From Cupriavidus sp. EM10 (GTDB lineage Bacteria > Pseudomonadota > Gammaproteobacteria > Burkholderiales > Burkholderiaceae), in the NCBI RefSeq assembly GCF_018729255.1, contig NZ_CP076061.1:1364001-1428000 (forward strand): 64,000 bases of DNA, given 5' to 3'. A program made the translations under genes and the position numbers. The notes under the pieces are model-generated. The model saw nothing but the letters and a program-made list of their open reading frames with translations, was not told the origin of the DNA and made no database searches. Shown here piece after piece: positions 49,936-59,884 of the stretch. Position 1 is the first letter of the stretch; each line of letters begins with the position of its first letter.

Positions 49936-50703
49936 CTAGAAGCCGGGCGGGCTGGTGGCCGCGATGGCCGCCTGTATCGCCAGCGACACGCGCGCGGTCA
50001 GGCCACTGGCGTCGTCCAGCCCGGCGGCTTCCCGCACGCTGACCACCTTGGCCGGATCGTAGTGGCGGCCGCTGCCGATGGCTGCTTCGAAGGCATTGGC
50101 GCGGGCGTTGATCTCTTCCGGATCGGCATCCACCAGCAGGATCGCGTGCGCCAGCACCAGATGGCGCTGGCCGTCGGGCGTCTGCGCGTCGGCGGGCGCC
50201 CGCCGCCAGTACTGGGCGGTGCCGGCGATCTTGCGCGCCCGGTCGCACGGGCCCCACGCCAGGTTGTAGCGCCCGTCGCAGAACGATCCCTCCACGGCCT
50301 GCCAGTGCGTTTCCACGTCCACCTGGCGCAGGCCGGCCGCGATCACCTCGCACAGGTGCAGGTAGACCGCCTCCATCCACGTGGCGGCGCCCTTCGGCAC
50401 CGCGTAGGCCAGGCTGACATTGAGGATGCCCGGCCCCTGCGGCACCAGGCCGCCGCCTGACATGCGCAGCCAGACCGGGCAGCCTTTGGCGGCAAAGTCG
50501 GCGCGGGCCGCGTCGATGCCCGGCTGGCGCAGGTAGCTGCGCGGGATCACCAGCGATAGCGGCGCCTCCCACAACTGCGCCACCGGGCCGGAGCGGGCGG
50601 CGTGGTCCAGCAGCGCCAGTTCGCCCTGCAACGGATCGGTCTCGGCCGGGTCCGGGTCGACAAACGAAAACGTCGGGGCTTGCGGCAGGGTCTTCAGGGT
50701 CAT
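49936..50703 (-). CDS. Lipoate-protein ligase A-like (BPL/LPL domain) protein
   Basis: A 255-residue protein of the biotin/lipoate ligase fold. Family stretches: LALLDHAARSGPVAQLWEAP, SLVIPRSYLRQPGI, the conserved loop RMSGGGLVPQGPGILNVSLA near residue 80, and the Lys region in NLAWGPCDRARKIAGTAQYW, the lysine of which (RKIAG) is expected to bind lipoyl-AMP. It attaches lipoate or octanoate to 2-oxoacid dehydrogenases or GcvH; sequence alone does not separate ligase from octanoyltransferase activity. Confidence 0.8.
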   Translation of the reverse strand: MTLKTLPQAPTFSFVDPDPAETDPLQGELALLDHAARSGPVAQLWEAPLSLVIPRSYLRQPGIDAARADFAAKGCPVWLRMSGGGLVPQGPGILNVSLAYAVPKGAATWMEAVYLHLCEVIAAGLRQVDVETHWQAVEGSFCDGRYNLAWGPCDRARKIAGTAQYWRRAPADAQTPDGQRHLVLAHAILLVDADPEEINARANAFEAAIGSGRHYDPAKVVSVREAAGLDDASGLTARVSLAIQAAIAATSPPGF

Positions 50704-50780
50704 GGCAGCTCGAAGGGTTGGCCTGGCAGGGTCGGATCGCGGATTCCACGTGCAGCTTACGCCATGCGTCTGGGTGGTGC

Positions 50781-50808
50781 TAAAAAGCGGCGCCGCAAAT
50801 GCCGTTAT
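50781..50808 (+). promoter_or_regulatory. Sigma-28-like promoter of the chemoreceptor gene
   Basis: TAAA at 50781-50784, 16-base spacer, GCCGTTAT at 50801-50808, against the FliA consensus TAAA-N15-GCCGATAA. The spacer is one base over the optimum. It lies 69 bases upstream of a chemotaxis receptor, a usual FliA target. Confidence 0.6.
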
Positions 50809-50876
50809 CTCTGAGGCAACGAAGTCCCGCCGCGAAGCTAGTCCCGCGAAGCTCCCTTACCTCAGCCTGTCGCATC

Positions 50877-52439
50877 ATGAACCGACTTACCCTCAATGCC
50901 AAACTCTGGGCGGCACTCGCCGTCATGTGGGTGCTGCTGCTTGCCCTGGGCGCCTGGAACGCCTTCCACACCAAGTCCGTGATGATGGCCGAGCGCCGCG
51001 ACGGCCTGCAGTCGCTGGTGGCCACGGGCGAAGGCATCGTCAAGCTGTACGCCGAGCGCGCGGCAAAGGGCACGATGTCGAAGGAAGACGCCCAGAAGGC
51101 GGCCAAGGACGCGCTGCGCGCCATGCGCTTCGGCCAGAACGGCTACCTGTTCATCGTCGATTCGAAGCCGCAGGTGGTTTTGAACCCGGGCCTGCCCCAG
51201 ACCGAAGGCAACCAGGTGGGCGAGTTCAAGGACCCCGACGGCGTGTACGTGTACCGCGCCATCATCGAAGGCGCGCGGCGCACCACGGGCGAGGACGCAG
51301 GCTTTTCCACCTACCGCGGCCGCCTGCCCGGCACCGAGAACCCCCAGCGCAAGCTGACCTACGGCCGCTACGTGGCCGACTGGGACTGGTTCGTCTGCAC
51401 CGGCGTGTTCCTGATCGATATCGAGGACGCCTTCCGCGCCAACCTGATCAACGCCTTCCTGAGCACCCTGCTGATCGGCGCGCTGATCGCCGCCGTGATG
51501 GGCATGATCATGCGTACCGTCAAGCGCAGCCTGGGCGGCGAGCCGGCCTACGCCGTGGAAGCCGTGTCGCGCATTGCCGGCGGCGACCTGACCGTGCCGG
51601 TGCAGGTGCGTGCCGACGACGACCACAGCGTGCTGGCCGCGATGCAGCAGATGCAGCACCGCCTGTCGGCCACGCTGGGCGATATCCGGGGTGCGGCCAG
51701 TTCGATTGCCACGGCGACCAACCAGATCTCGGCGGGCAACCACGACCTGTCCCAGCGTACCGAGGAACAGGCTTCGGCGCTGGAGCAGACCGCGTCCAGC
51801 ATGGAAGAACTGACCGGCATCGTGCGCCAGAATGCCGACAACGCACGCCAGGCCAGCGCGCTGGCCGTCAATGCATCGGAAATCGCCAACCGGGGCGGCG
51901 AGGTGGTCAGCGAGGTGGTGGCCACGATGGGCGAGATCAACGACGCCTCGCGCAAGATCGTCGACATCATCGGCGTGATCGAGGGCATTGCCTTCCAGAC
52001 CAACATCCTGGCCCTGAATGCGGCGGTGGAAGCCGCGCGAGCCGGCGAGCAAGGCCGTGGCTTTGCCGTGGTGGCCGGCGAGGTGCGCAGCCTGGCGCAG
52101 CGCAGCGCCAACGCCGCCAAGGAAATCAAGACGCTGATCGACAACTCGGTGGCCCAGGTGGACAACGGTTCGACGCTGGTGACCAAGGCTGGCGAGACCA
52201 TGCACGAGGTGGTCAGCGCGGTACGCCGCGTGACCGACATCATGGGCGAGATCAGCGCGGCGTCGGCCGAGCAGAGCACCGGCATCGAGCAGGTGGGCCA
52301 GGCCGTGACGCAGATGGATTCGGTGACGCAGCAGAACGCGGCGCTGGTGGAAGAAGCGGCCGCGGCCGCGCAGTCGCTGGCCGAGCAGGCCGACTCGATG
52401 ATGCGCGCGGTGTCGGCATTCCAGCTGGCCCGGGTCTGA
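50877..52439 (+). CDS. Methyl-accepting chemotaxis protein with Cache sensor
   Basis: A 520-residue chemoreceptor. The first helix is at residues 8-28 ([17 protein letters not shown]). A periplasmic single Cache domain follows, with the signature [20 protein letters not shown] and [15 protein letters not shown]. The second helix is near residue 195, then a HAMP segment, then the cytoplasmic signalling coiled coil with the conserved tip [20 protein letters not shown] and [20 protein letters not shown]. Tsr-type NWETF is absent at the C-terminus. The ligand is unknown; Cache receptors of this form often sense small organic acids. Confidence 0.93.
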   Translation: MNRLTLNAKLWAALAVMWVLLLALGAWNAFHTKSVMMAERRDGLQSLVATGEGIVKLYAERAAKGTMSKEDAQKAAKDALRAMRFGQNGYLFIVDSKPQVVLNPGLPQTEGNQVGEFKDPDGVYVYRAIIEGARRTTGEDAGFSTYRGRLPGTENPQRKLTYGRYVADWDWFVCTGVFLIDIEDAFRANLINAFLSTLLIGALIAAVMGMIMRTVKRSLGGEPAYAVEAVSRIAGGDLTVPVQVRADDDHSVLAAMQQMQHRLSATLGDIRGAASSIATATNQISAGNHDLSQRTEEQASALEQTASSMEELTGIVRQNADNARQASALAVNASEIANRGGEVVSEVVATMGEINDASRKIVDIIGVIEGIAFQTNILALNAAVEAARAGEQGRGFAVVAGEVRSLAQRSANAAKEIKTLIDNSVAQVDNGSTLVTKAGETMHEVVSAVRRVTDIMGEISAASAEQSTGIEQVGQAVTQMDSVTQQNAALVEEAAAAAQSLAEQADSMMRAVSAFQLARV

Positions 52440-52478
52440 GCCGGCACGACGGCGCGCCGTCGTCGTCGTTTCGCCAAA

Positions 52479-52502
52479 AAGAACCGCGGCCGAGGCCGCG
52501 GT
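52479..52502. terminator. Bidirectional rho-independent terminator
   Basis: AACCGCGGCC (52479-52488) and GGCCGCGGTT (52491-52500) form a 10-bp stem. The plus strand continues TTT; the minus strand continues CTTTTTGG (plus-strand A-run 52473-52477). It serves the convergent chemoreceptor and monooxygenase genes. A second GC palindrome lies at 52448-52463. Confidence 0.85.
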
Positions 52503-52538
52503 TTTGCATTGGAGCGAACCGTTACGGGTTTGCCGCCA

Positions 52539-53549
<1,011 letters not shown>

Positions 53550-53663
53550 GGCTTGCCACGTGCGGTGCATGCCGCACGTCGTTGGATTCGGAGATGGGCT
53601 ATGGTAGTCACACCTGCCCGATCGTGCTGGCGCCGCGCAAGAGGCCATGCTGCGCGTGGGGCC

Positions 53664-56146
53664 TCATGAAACCTGGGCGAACAGCCGCGCACCGATGGGC
53701 CCCGCCGTCACTCGCCGGCCAAGCGCCTGGCCCAGGAGGCGGTAGTCTTCCCATCGTATTTCCCCTGAAAAGCCGTCGGATGCCGCGACAGGCAGGCGCG
53801 GCTGGATGACGATGATGCGGGCCAGGGGCGTGCGGCTGGCCGAATTTGCCTCACGAACGTTCAGCAGCATGGCGAACCTGTCGTCGGCCTTGGCCTCGCC
53901 TTCAAAGTCTGCCGGCGTGCCGAAACACTCCCCCAGCACCGCGTCGTGCGCCGCCGCGTGGTCGACCTCGATCTCCAGCCCGAAATCCGCACGTGCGCGC
54001 CAGATCAGATTGACCAGATGGCCGCCGCCATCGCACAGCACGATCAGACCCACGCGCCGTTCGGGACGCAGCAGTTCGTAGACCGCCGTGTCGTCAAAGT
54101 GTCCGCCGTCAGACAGGTACTGCCAGTCGCCCCGCATGCCATGGAAGCGCGCGGTCAGTTCGCAGAGCAGCTGGTACTGCGTGCGAAAGAGTCTGCCAGC
54201 CCAGCCGGGATGGGACGGAGGGCCGTTGGCGGCTGCCATGCGGCCCTGCCACCAGATGCCGGGACGCAGATTGGCCAGTCCCACCAGCAACGAGGCGCCC
54301 GGCGCGCTGGAAGTGGCCGGCACGATGGGCAGGGCGCCGCCGGAGAGGGCAATCCAGTAGCCGATGCCGTGCAGGGCTCCTTCTGGCTGGCTGACGGCCT
54401 CGCGGCATGGCTTGCCATCGACGCTGAACCGGACATGGCGGCCGTCGGCCTCGACCGACCCGGGGCCGACGCACAGCGGCCGGGCGCGGCGATGGGGTGG
54501 CATCCGCTGCCCGGCGGCATCGATCGTCTCGTTCAGGGTCACGTTGACCAGGTGCAACGGCGCCAGGGTGCGTGGATCGTAGTACGTCTCTAGGGTCAGG
54601 GCGTCGTCGGGTGCGGGATCAGCACCATCCATATCGTGCCGGTTCGACGCCCGCAGGAAGGCCCGCGTGATCCGTGCAGCGTGCAACGGTTGCAGGGACG
54701 ACAGGTTCAGCAGGCCGGACCCGCGCCCCACGGCGATGGCGAGTGCCAGGGCGGCCAGCGCCAGGGCCAGCAGCGACGGCGTCGTCCATGCCTTGCCGAA
54801 CACCAGCCAGTCCACGGGTTCGCCACCATCCCACCGCACCCAGAGCACAATCCATGACCACAGCGCGACAAGCAGCAGCGCCAGCGTCGTTGCCGCGGCG
54901 ACTGTCAGCAGCGAGGTCAGAAACGGGGTGCCCCGGCGCCATCGCGGGCCTGCCGAGCCGGCGGTCGCCCCTTGCAGGACGGCGTCGCGGTGCGCCGCGC
55001 GGTGGTGAACCACCCAGGCGAGCGCCACGGCCGCCATGGCCGGGCCGGCGACGCTCCACGGCCGCGCCGCCATCGATCCATATAGGTACCAGCTGCGGGC
55101 GATGGTGTCGGCCACGCCCAGCGCCGTCAGCGCTATCGTCAGCGTGGCCGCGCCGCGCAACGCCCGCGTGGCGCGCGCCCTGTACATGGCGACGGTGCGC
55201 GGCGCGGGCAACAGGATAACCAGGCAGGTGGCCAGGGCCAGCCAGACCAGGATGACGCTCTTGAAGGTTTCCAGCAGCACCAGCGCCCCGGCGATGCCCG
55301 TCAGCAGCGCGGCCCGGCCCAGCACGTGGGTCCGCTGCCGGGCCTCGGCCGGACGCGAAAACGGATACACGAGCCAGCAGGCCAGGGCCGGCGGGACGGC
55401 CAGCAGCAGCGCCGACACGATCGGCAGCCACAGGTATTCGCTCCACCAGATCGCGGGCAGGCTTTCGTTGAAGGCGCGCCGGGCGGCGTACAGCAGCGCC
55501 ATCTCGTCGCGGCCCACGCCGGGCCACACGCCGATGACCAGATGCAGCGCCAGCGCCAGCACGGCCAGTACCGCCAGCAGCATGCTGCCGAGGATGCACT
55601 GCATCGCCAGCCAGTTGCGCACGACCACGGCGGCGGCCAGCAGGCGGTCGCCGATGCCTGTCACGCCCGGCGCGCCGCCGTGCCTACGTAGCCAGGCCAT
55701 GGCGTCGCGCCCAACGCTGGGGGCGGTCCGTCCTGCAAGACACGATAGGCCGACTCGGCGGCTTCCCGAGGGCTGCTCCCCGGCACCAGCCGGCCCGGCA
55801 CGAACAGGCTGACGAAGAACGCGCCGATGTGGCCGCCGCTGCCAACGGTGGACAGGTAGTCGACACGGGCCAGCAGCGATCGGCCAGGCGATTGGCCGGC
55901 CGGCGTCGCGGGTGGCGTTCCAGGTTCGGTGGCAGTGGCCGACGCAGGGCAGGTCGCCTCGGCGAGTGCCTGCATGACGCCGAGGGAAAACGCGGCGCTG
56001 CGCAGGCCGCCGCCGGACAGGGCCAGCGCAAGGCGCGTACGTCCGGGCGGCGCTTCGGGCAGTTTCAGCGCGCGACGACGGCGCGCCACGCGGGCAGCTT
56101 CCTCGTCCCCGCCGAAATCGGCCCAGTCGTCGTCGTCGTCCGGCAT
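53664..56146 (-). pseudogene. Large membrane patatin-like phospholipase, frameshifted as read
   Basis: If one missing base is restored this is an 827-residue fusion. ATG 56146 follows GAGAGGGG. An acidic N-terminus (PDDDDDWADFGGDEE) leads into a patatin start with the glycine-rich motif LALSGGGLRSAAFSLGVMQA and the nucleophile region DYLSTVGSGGHIGAFF. The frame slips at 55719-55723 (GGGGG). The continuation AMAWLRRHGGAPGVTG leads into about eight membrane helices, then a large soluble domain with YLSDGGHFDDTAVYELLRPE, a DGG-type motif that would supply the catalytic Asp. The patatin halves thus flank the membrane block. It is likely a membrane lipase; its role is unknown. Confidence 0.75.
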
Positions 56147-56240
56147 GCCGCCCCTCTCGCGCACAAACCGTCTGCTGCCAGTATAGGAATTGGCGACCCG
56201 CAGCAGGACGGAAGCTGCGGTTGGGCGGAGGGCTTCGCGC

Positions 56241-57212
56241 CTAGTGCGCGGCGGCCTGTGTCGGGGCGTCGTTGGCGGCTTGCGGGTTCAGCGCGCCTTG
56301 CAGTCGCTTCCATTCGTCGAAACCGCCGGCCAGCGCCCAGGTGTTCGGGTATCCGGCCGTGCGCAACCGCTCGGCCAGCACGGCTGCCGACATTTCGTGG
56401 GGGCAGGCACAGTAGACGACGATGTCCGTCCCCTTGTCGTGATCGGCCAGCGCACTGAACGGGGCATGCATCTCCATGACCAGGGCCCCGGGAATGCGCT
56501 CGATCGGCGACGCGCCGTGCGCCCTGACATCGACCACCACAATTGGACGATCTGCCACGCCCCGGCGCTGTTCCATTTCCATCACGGTCATGCGCGGAAT
56601 GCGTCCCGTGCGGCGCAGCAGGCGCCAGCGCTGCCAGAAGCGCCAAACAATGAACAGCGCGAATCCGCCCAGCGCAATCAACACCGCGATATGGCCATAG
56701 GCGCTGAACGCCGCCAGGATCGTATCGACAAAGTCGCTGAAGACCACCCCGGCCAGCAGCGCCCCGCCGGCCCAGACCAGCGCGCCGAGCGCGTCGTAGA
56801 ACAGGAAGGTCAGGAAGGGAGTGGCCGTCATGCCCGCCATGGCCGTGGACAGCGCGCCCGCGCCCGGCAGCAGCTTGGCGAACACCAGCGAACGCGGCCC
56901 CACCCGCAGATACAGCGACTGGGTCTGGCGGATACAGGTGTCCGGGGACAGCGAGACCTTGCAGATCGTGCGCAGCATAGGCTGGCCAATGCGCTTGCCG
57001 GCGAAGTACCAGGCGGTATCGGCGATCAGGCAGGCGGCGATCACCGCGAACAGCACCGCCCCGATCGACGGGCCGCTTTCCTGCATCGACAGCGCGCCGG
57101 CCACGAACAGCATCGGATAGGCCGGCACGGGCAGACCTGCCTGTTCGGCCAGCACATTCAGGAATACCAGACTCAATCCATGGCCATCGAGCAAGGCCTG
57201 CAGATCACCCAC
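56241..57212 (-). CDS. DedA-family membrane protein fused to a rhodanese domain
   Basis: A 323-residue fusion. Residues 1-195 form a DedA/SNARE-associated membrane domain (GLPVPAYPMLFVAGALSM, FAKLLPGAGALSTAMAGMTA, several helices); DedA proteins move undecaprenyl-phosphate or phospholipids. Residues about 215-310 form a cytoplasmic rhodanese domain (RPIVVVDVRAHGASPIERIP) with an active-site Cys268 in VVYCACPHEMSAA and WALAGGFDEWKR at the end. The start is GTG 57212 behind GGGAG; ATG 57236 lacks a ribosome site. Confidence 0.85.
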   Translation of the reverse strand: MGDLQALLDGHGLSLVFLNVLAEQAGLPVPAYPMLFVAGALSMQESGPSIGAVLFAVIAACLIADTAWYFAGKRIGQPMLRTICKVSLSPDTCIRQTQSLYLRVGPRSLVFAKLLPGAGALSTAMAGMTATPFLTFLFYDALGALVWAGGALLAGVVFSDFVDTILAAFSAYGHIAVLIALGGFALFIVWRFWQRWRLLRRTGRIPRMTVMEMEQRRGVADRPIVVVDVRAHGASPIERIPGALVMEMHAPFSALADHDKGTDIVVYCACPHEMSAAVLAERLRTAGYPNTWALAGGFDEWKRLQGALNPQAANDAPTQAAAH

Positions 57213-57325
57213 GACATGTCTCCCGCGTTTGGTCATTGCCGGCGGCGTGCAGCAAGGGGGCACCACCGGACCGATGCACAGTGTGCCAGCGCGCCGCACC
57301 GCTTGCACGCGGCGAAAGCGCTGGC

Positions 57326-57760
57326 TTACTTCACTTTCGTTGAAGGTGACGCGCCCGGCGTGTGCGCGTCAGCGCATTGGCACTGGGCCGGTCGCAAAGC
57401 CAGTAGTGTGTCATCGAATTCCTTCAGGATAGCGGTGTAGCGCGGCAACAGTGTGTTGACGACGGCGGCATTGCCCTGTCCCGCCGCGGATTCCAGCGAT
57501 TTGCCGGCGGTGACGAGCGTGTTGCAGCGCGCCAACGCCGCGCTGCCTTTGATGCGATGCAGGCTCCGCTGCACCGTGGGCCAGTCCCGCAGGGCGACGG
57601 CCTTGCGCAGCGTGCGCAGGTCGGAGGCATTGCCTTCCAGCAGCCGGGACACGAGCATGGCCTGCACGGTGGCGTCATGGCATGCCGCGCCCCGGACCGC
57701 CACGGCGATGGCATGGCGTTCTTCGGCGGACAGATGGGGGCAGGTGCCGCCAGCGGTCAT
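57326..57760 (-). CDS. Hpt domain phosphotransfer protein
   Basis: A 144-residue four-helix phosphorelay protein. The phospho-accepting His68 lies in SLHRIKGSAALARCNTL, the Hpt signature HxxKGxA. Its ATG overlaps the stop of the response regulator gene upstream (ATGA), so the two are co-translated and presumably work together. No kinase gene is adjacent. Confidence 0.88.
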   Translation of the reverse strand: MTAGGTCPHLSAEERHAIAVAVRGAACHDATVQAMLVSRLLEGNASDLRTLRKAVALRDWPTVQRSLHRIKGSAALARCNTLVTAGKSLESAAGQGNAAVVNTLLPRYTAILKEFDDTLLALRPAQCQCADAHTPGASPSTKVK

Positions 57761-58401
57761 GGCACCAGCCTGCAGCGGCGCGCGAAGTCGACCAGATCGA
57801 CCAGGGATTCGGCGCCGAGTTTGGTCATGATGCGCGTCTTGTAGCTGCTGACGGTCTTGTTGCTGATGAACAGGGCCTTGCCGATGGCCTTGTTCGTCAT
57901 GCCGCGCGTCAGCATGCGGAGGATTTCCATCTCCTTGTCGGTGAGCTTGCCCAGCCCTTCCGTGTCAGAGGGCGATTGTCCGTCGCGGGGCGGGTCGCGC
58001 GGCATGTCACGGGGCGTGCAGGACGGGAACACCGTAAATCCGCCAAGCACGCTCTGCACGCATCGCACGATGGCTTCCAGGTCCTGGGTCTTGCTCACAA
58101 AGCCATGGGCGCCCGCCTGCATGGCCCGGGCGGCGAACGGCACGGCATCCTGCGCAGTGAGTATCAGCACGCGCACGGCCGCATGCACCGCGCGCATGCG
58201 CGGCACGGCGTCCAGGCCGCTCATGCGCGGAATGTCGAGATCCAGGACGACCAGGTCGATCCTGAACTGCCTGACGATATCGACGGCGGTCTGGCCGTTG
58301 TCGGCTTCCCATATATGGTGGATGCCCGGCAGTTTCGACAGTTGGGCCTTCAGGGCCAGCCGCAGCGCCGGGTGATCGTCGACGATCAGGATGGATGTCA
58401 T
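57757..58401 (-). CDS. Response regulator, NarL/BvgA type
   Basis: A 214-residue two-component regulator. The receiver domain has the acidic pair in ILIVDDHPALRL, phospho-Asp54 in LVVLDLDIPRMSG, Thr/Ala at LILTAQDAV and Lys in HGFVSKTQDLEAI. A LuxR-type helix-turn-helix at the C-terminus reads LTDKEMEILRMLTRGMTNKA, then KTVSSYKTRIMTKLG. The start ATG opens MTSILIVDDH. It is coupled to an Hpt gene downstream. Its similarity in form to BvgA/EvgA suggests a phosphorelay with a distant hybrid kinase. Confidence 0.93.
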   Translation of the reverse strand: MTSILIVDDHPALRLALKAQLSKLPGIHHIWEADNGQTAVDIVRQFRIDLVVLDLDIPRMSGLDAVPRMRAVHAAVRVLILTAQDAVPFAARAMQAGAHGFVSKTQDLEAIVRCVQSVLGGFTVFPSCTPRDMPRDPPRDGQSPSDTEGLGKLTDKEMEILRMLTRGMTNKAIGKALFISNKTVSSYKTRIMTKLGAESLVDLVDFARRCRLVP

Positions 58402-58729
58402 GCCTTGCTCGCACGGCCGATCGCGGTGGGCCTGCTGTTGCACATGGCGAGTCAGTATAAGGACGGCTCAGGCCGCCGAAAATGCGACGCTTCCGCAAAT
58501 GCTGTGGGAAATTTCCGCAACCAGTCTGAAAGTTGCGCCCGGCCTGCGTCGGGTCAGGCTGCGGCAGCGGCCATGGCGTTGCGCCGGCCAAAAAATAGCG
58601 ACCCGCCGTGCGTCACGGGGGTCGCAAATCGGGAATGCGAGGAGGTCAGATTCCTCAAGTAGAGATATCGACGCTTTGCCGGTGGGCTAATCCCCACAAA
58701 GGTGGGAGTACGGCACAAAACGGCTTGGC
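58402..58729. other. Intergenic region, no gene seen
   Basis: About 330 bases between the response regulator start and the stop of the next minus-strand gene. GCGACCC and GGGTCGC arms at about 58598-58625 could form a hairpin, as could CCCAC/GTGGG at 58693-58706. Neither has a T-run. The promoter of the response regulator operon should lie here, but no clear hexamers were found. Confidence 0.35.
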
Positions 58730-59611
58730 CTAGGCGATCAGCTGGTCGGGCTGGCTGGTGGGCGCCGCTGCCGCGCGCACGCGGCGGACGCCGGCTTCCA
58801 CCTCTGCGTGGGCCGCGTCGAGCCAGTCGATACGATGCCGTACCGGATCGTTGGGCGAAAGGTCTCGCTCGCTGATCTCCCGCAGGAAGTAGCGCACCAT
58901 GCTGCCAGCCCGCGCCGGCACCGGCATCATGCCGAGCAACTGGTCGCGCTTGAGCATCCCCTGGGTGGCCGCCTGCAGCAAGGCGGCCCAGGCCGTACGA
59001 CCCAGCGCGACATACAGGGCGTCGGGCGGGCATTGCCGCAGGGCTGCCAGGAACAGGTTATCGAACACCATGCGCAACATGGGGGCTCCCAGCAGGTCAT
59101 CGAGCGTGCCGTCGAAAGCCAGGCCGCGCCGCGTGGTGGCATGGGGCAGCAGGGCGAGCGGCTGGATGGCCTGGAATCCCTCGTGCCAGAGCGCGGCGGC
59201 GTGGGGCTGGCCGATCAGTTCGGGAATCCGGAAGTGATCAAGCATCCGTATCAGGTTAGGCCGGACCATGCGGCCGCCCAGCTCCACCTGTCGCTTGTGC
59301 TCGCGCTGGATCACGCGCCCGGGCGTGTGCGCGCGCAGCAGTTCGTCGGTCACCGTAGCCGCCAGCTGCACGTGTGAATGGCCCGGCGTCGTGCTGACCA
59401 GCACCAGCCTCGCGTTCTCGTTCCGATGCTCGAACGGAACGTACTTCATGACATAGGTCCCGTCCTGATCCACAACGACTGGCTTTTCCGCGATCCCGCG
59501 AATGCCGCCCCTGCGGATCCGCGCGCAATACTCTTCTAGGTAGTTCGCCAAGATGTCCCCGCTCCCGATGCTTCCCTGAATTGAGCAACCGACGTTCTTT
59601 TTTGGGTCCAT
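58730..59611 (-). CDS. Hypothetical protein, possible uracil-DNA-glycosylase-like fold
   Basis: A 293-residue soluble protein; start ATG opens MDPKKNVGCSIQGSIGSGDI. I do not recognise a family firmly. Two stretches recall the uracil-DNA-glycosylase-like superfamily: ENARLVLVSTTPGHSHVQLA (a beta strand ending in a G/P-rich loop) and QCPPDALYVALGRTAWAALL (a late strand ending ALGxTA). Charged helices surround them. This resemblance is weak. The 5' region contains a terminator and, further up, a Fur-box promoter, so the gene may be under iron control by read-through. Confidence 0.6.
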   Translation of the reverse strand: MDPKKNVGCSIQGSIGSGDILANYLEEYCARIRRGGIRGIAEKPVVVDQDGTYVMKYVPFEHRNENARLVLVSTTPGHSHVQLAATVTDELLRAHTPGRVIQREHKRQVELGGRMVRPNLIRMLDHFRIPELIGQPHAAALWHEGFQAIQPLALLPHATTRRGLAFDGTLDDLLGAPMLRMVFDNLFLAALRQCPPDALYVALGRTAWAALLQAATQGMLKRDQLLGMMPVPARAGSMVRYFLREISERDLSPNDPVRHRIDWLDAAHAEVEAGVRRVRAAAAPTSQPDQLIA

Positions 59612-59768
59612 GTTAAGCCCCGATGAAGGACCGAGAAAGCGCGTATGTGATCAATGCGTTTCATGGATGCGCCGACTTCGTGGGCCATCGAACAAACGCG
59701 GAGGGGCAGGAAGAAGACGAACTGCCAGGCGGGAGGCAGTCAAAAACGGTAGACGGAGGAACTGGGTG

Positions 59769-59796
59769 AAAAAAGGCCGGACACAAGCGTGTCCGG
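59769..59796 (-). terminator. Rho-independent terminator, minus strand
   Basis: On the minus strand CCGGACAC and GTGTCCGG pair perfectly around GCTT, followed by CC and six T (plus-strand A-run 59769-59774). It lies about 90 bases past the osmC stop and 40 bases past a Fur-box promoter. Confidence 0.92.
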
Positions 59797-59835
59797 TAAC
59801 CCATTTGCTGACTCAGGTCGTGTCAAAACCCGAGA
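59769..59835 (-). ncRNA. Candidate Fur-regulated small RNA, about 67 nt
   Basis: A strong minus-strand promoter covered by a perfect Fur palindrome (59836-59870) predicts a transcript start near 59835, and a rho-independent terminator ends at 59769. No open frame of useful length fits between them. The layout matches iron-responsive sRNAs such as RyhB, PrrF and NrrF, although I see no sequence match to them. The alternative is that the terminator belongs to osmC or is an attenuator for the downstream gene. Confidence 0.5.
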
Positions 59836-59870
59836 GCACAAATGATAACCATTATCATTTGTGCGGTCAA
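59836..59870 (-). promoter_or_regulatory. Fur box on a sigma-70 promoter
   Basis: GCACAAATGATAA (59836-59848) and TTATCATTTGTGC (59852-59864) form a perfect 13-bp-arm palindrome whose core matches the Fur consensus (GATAATGATAATCATTATC). On the minus strand, TTGACC (59870-59865) and TATCAT (59847-59842) are separated by exactly 17 bases, each matching five of six consensus bases. Bound Fur would block both elements. Confidence 0.85.
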
Positions 59871-59884
59871 TCGCAAAGTTGCGG

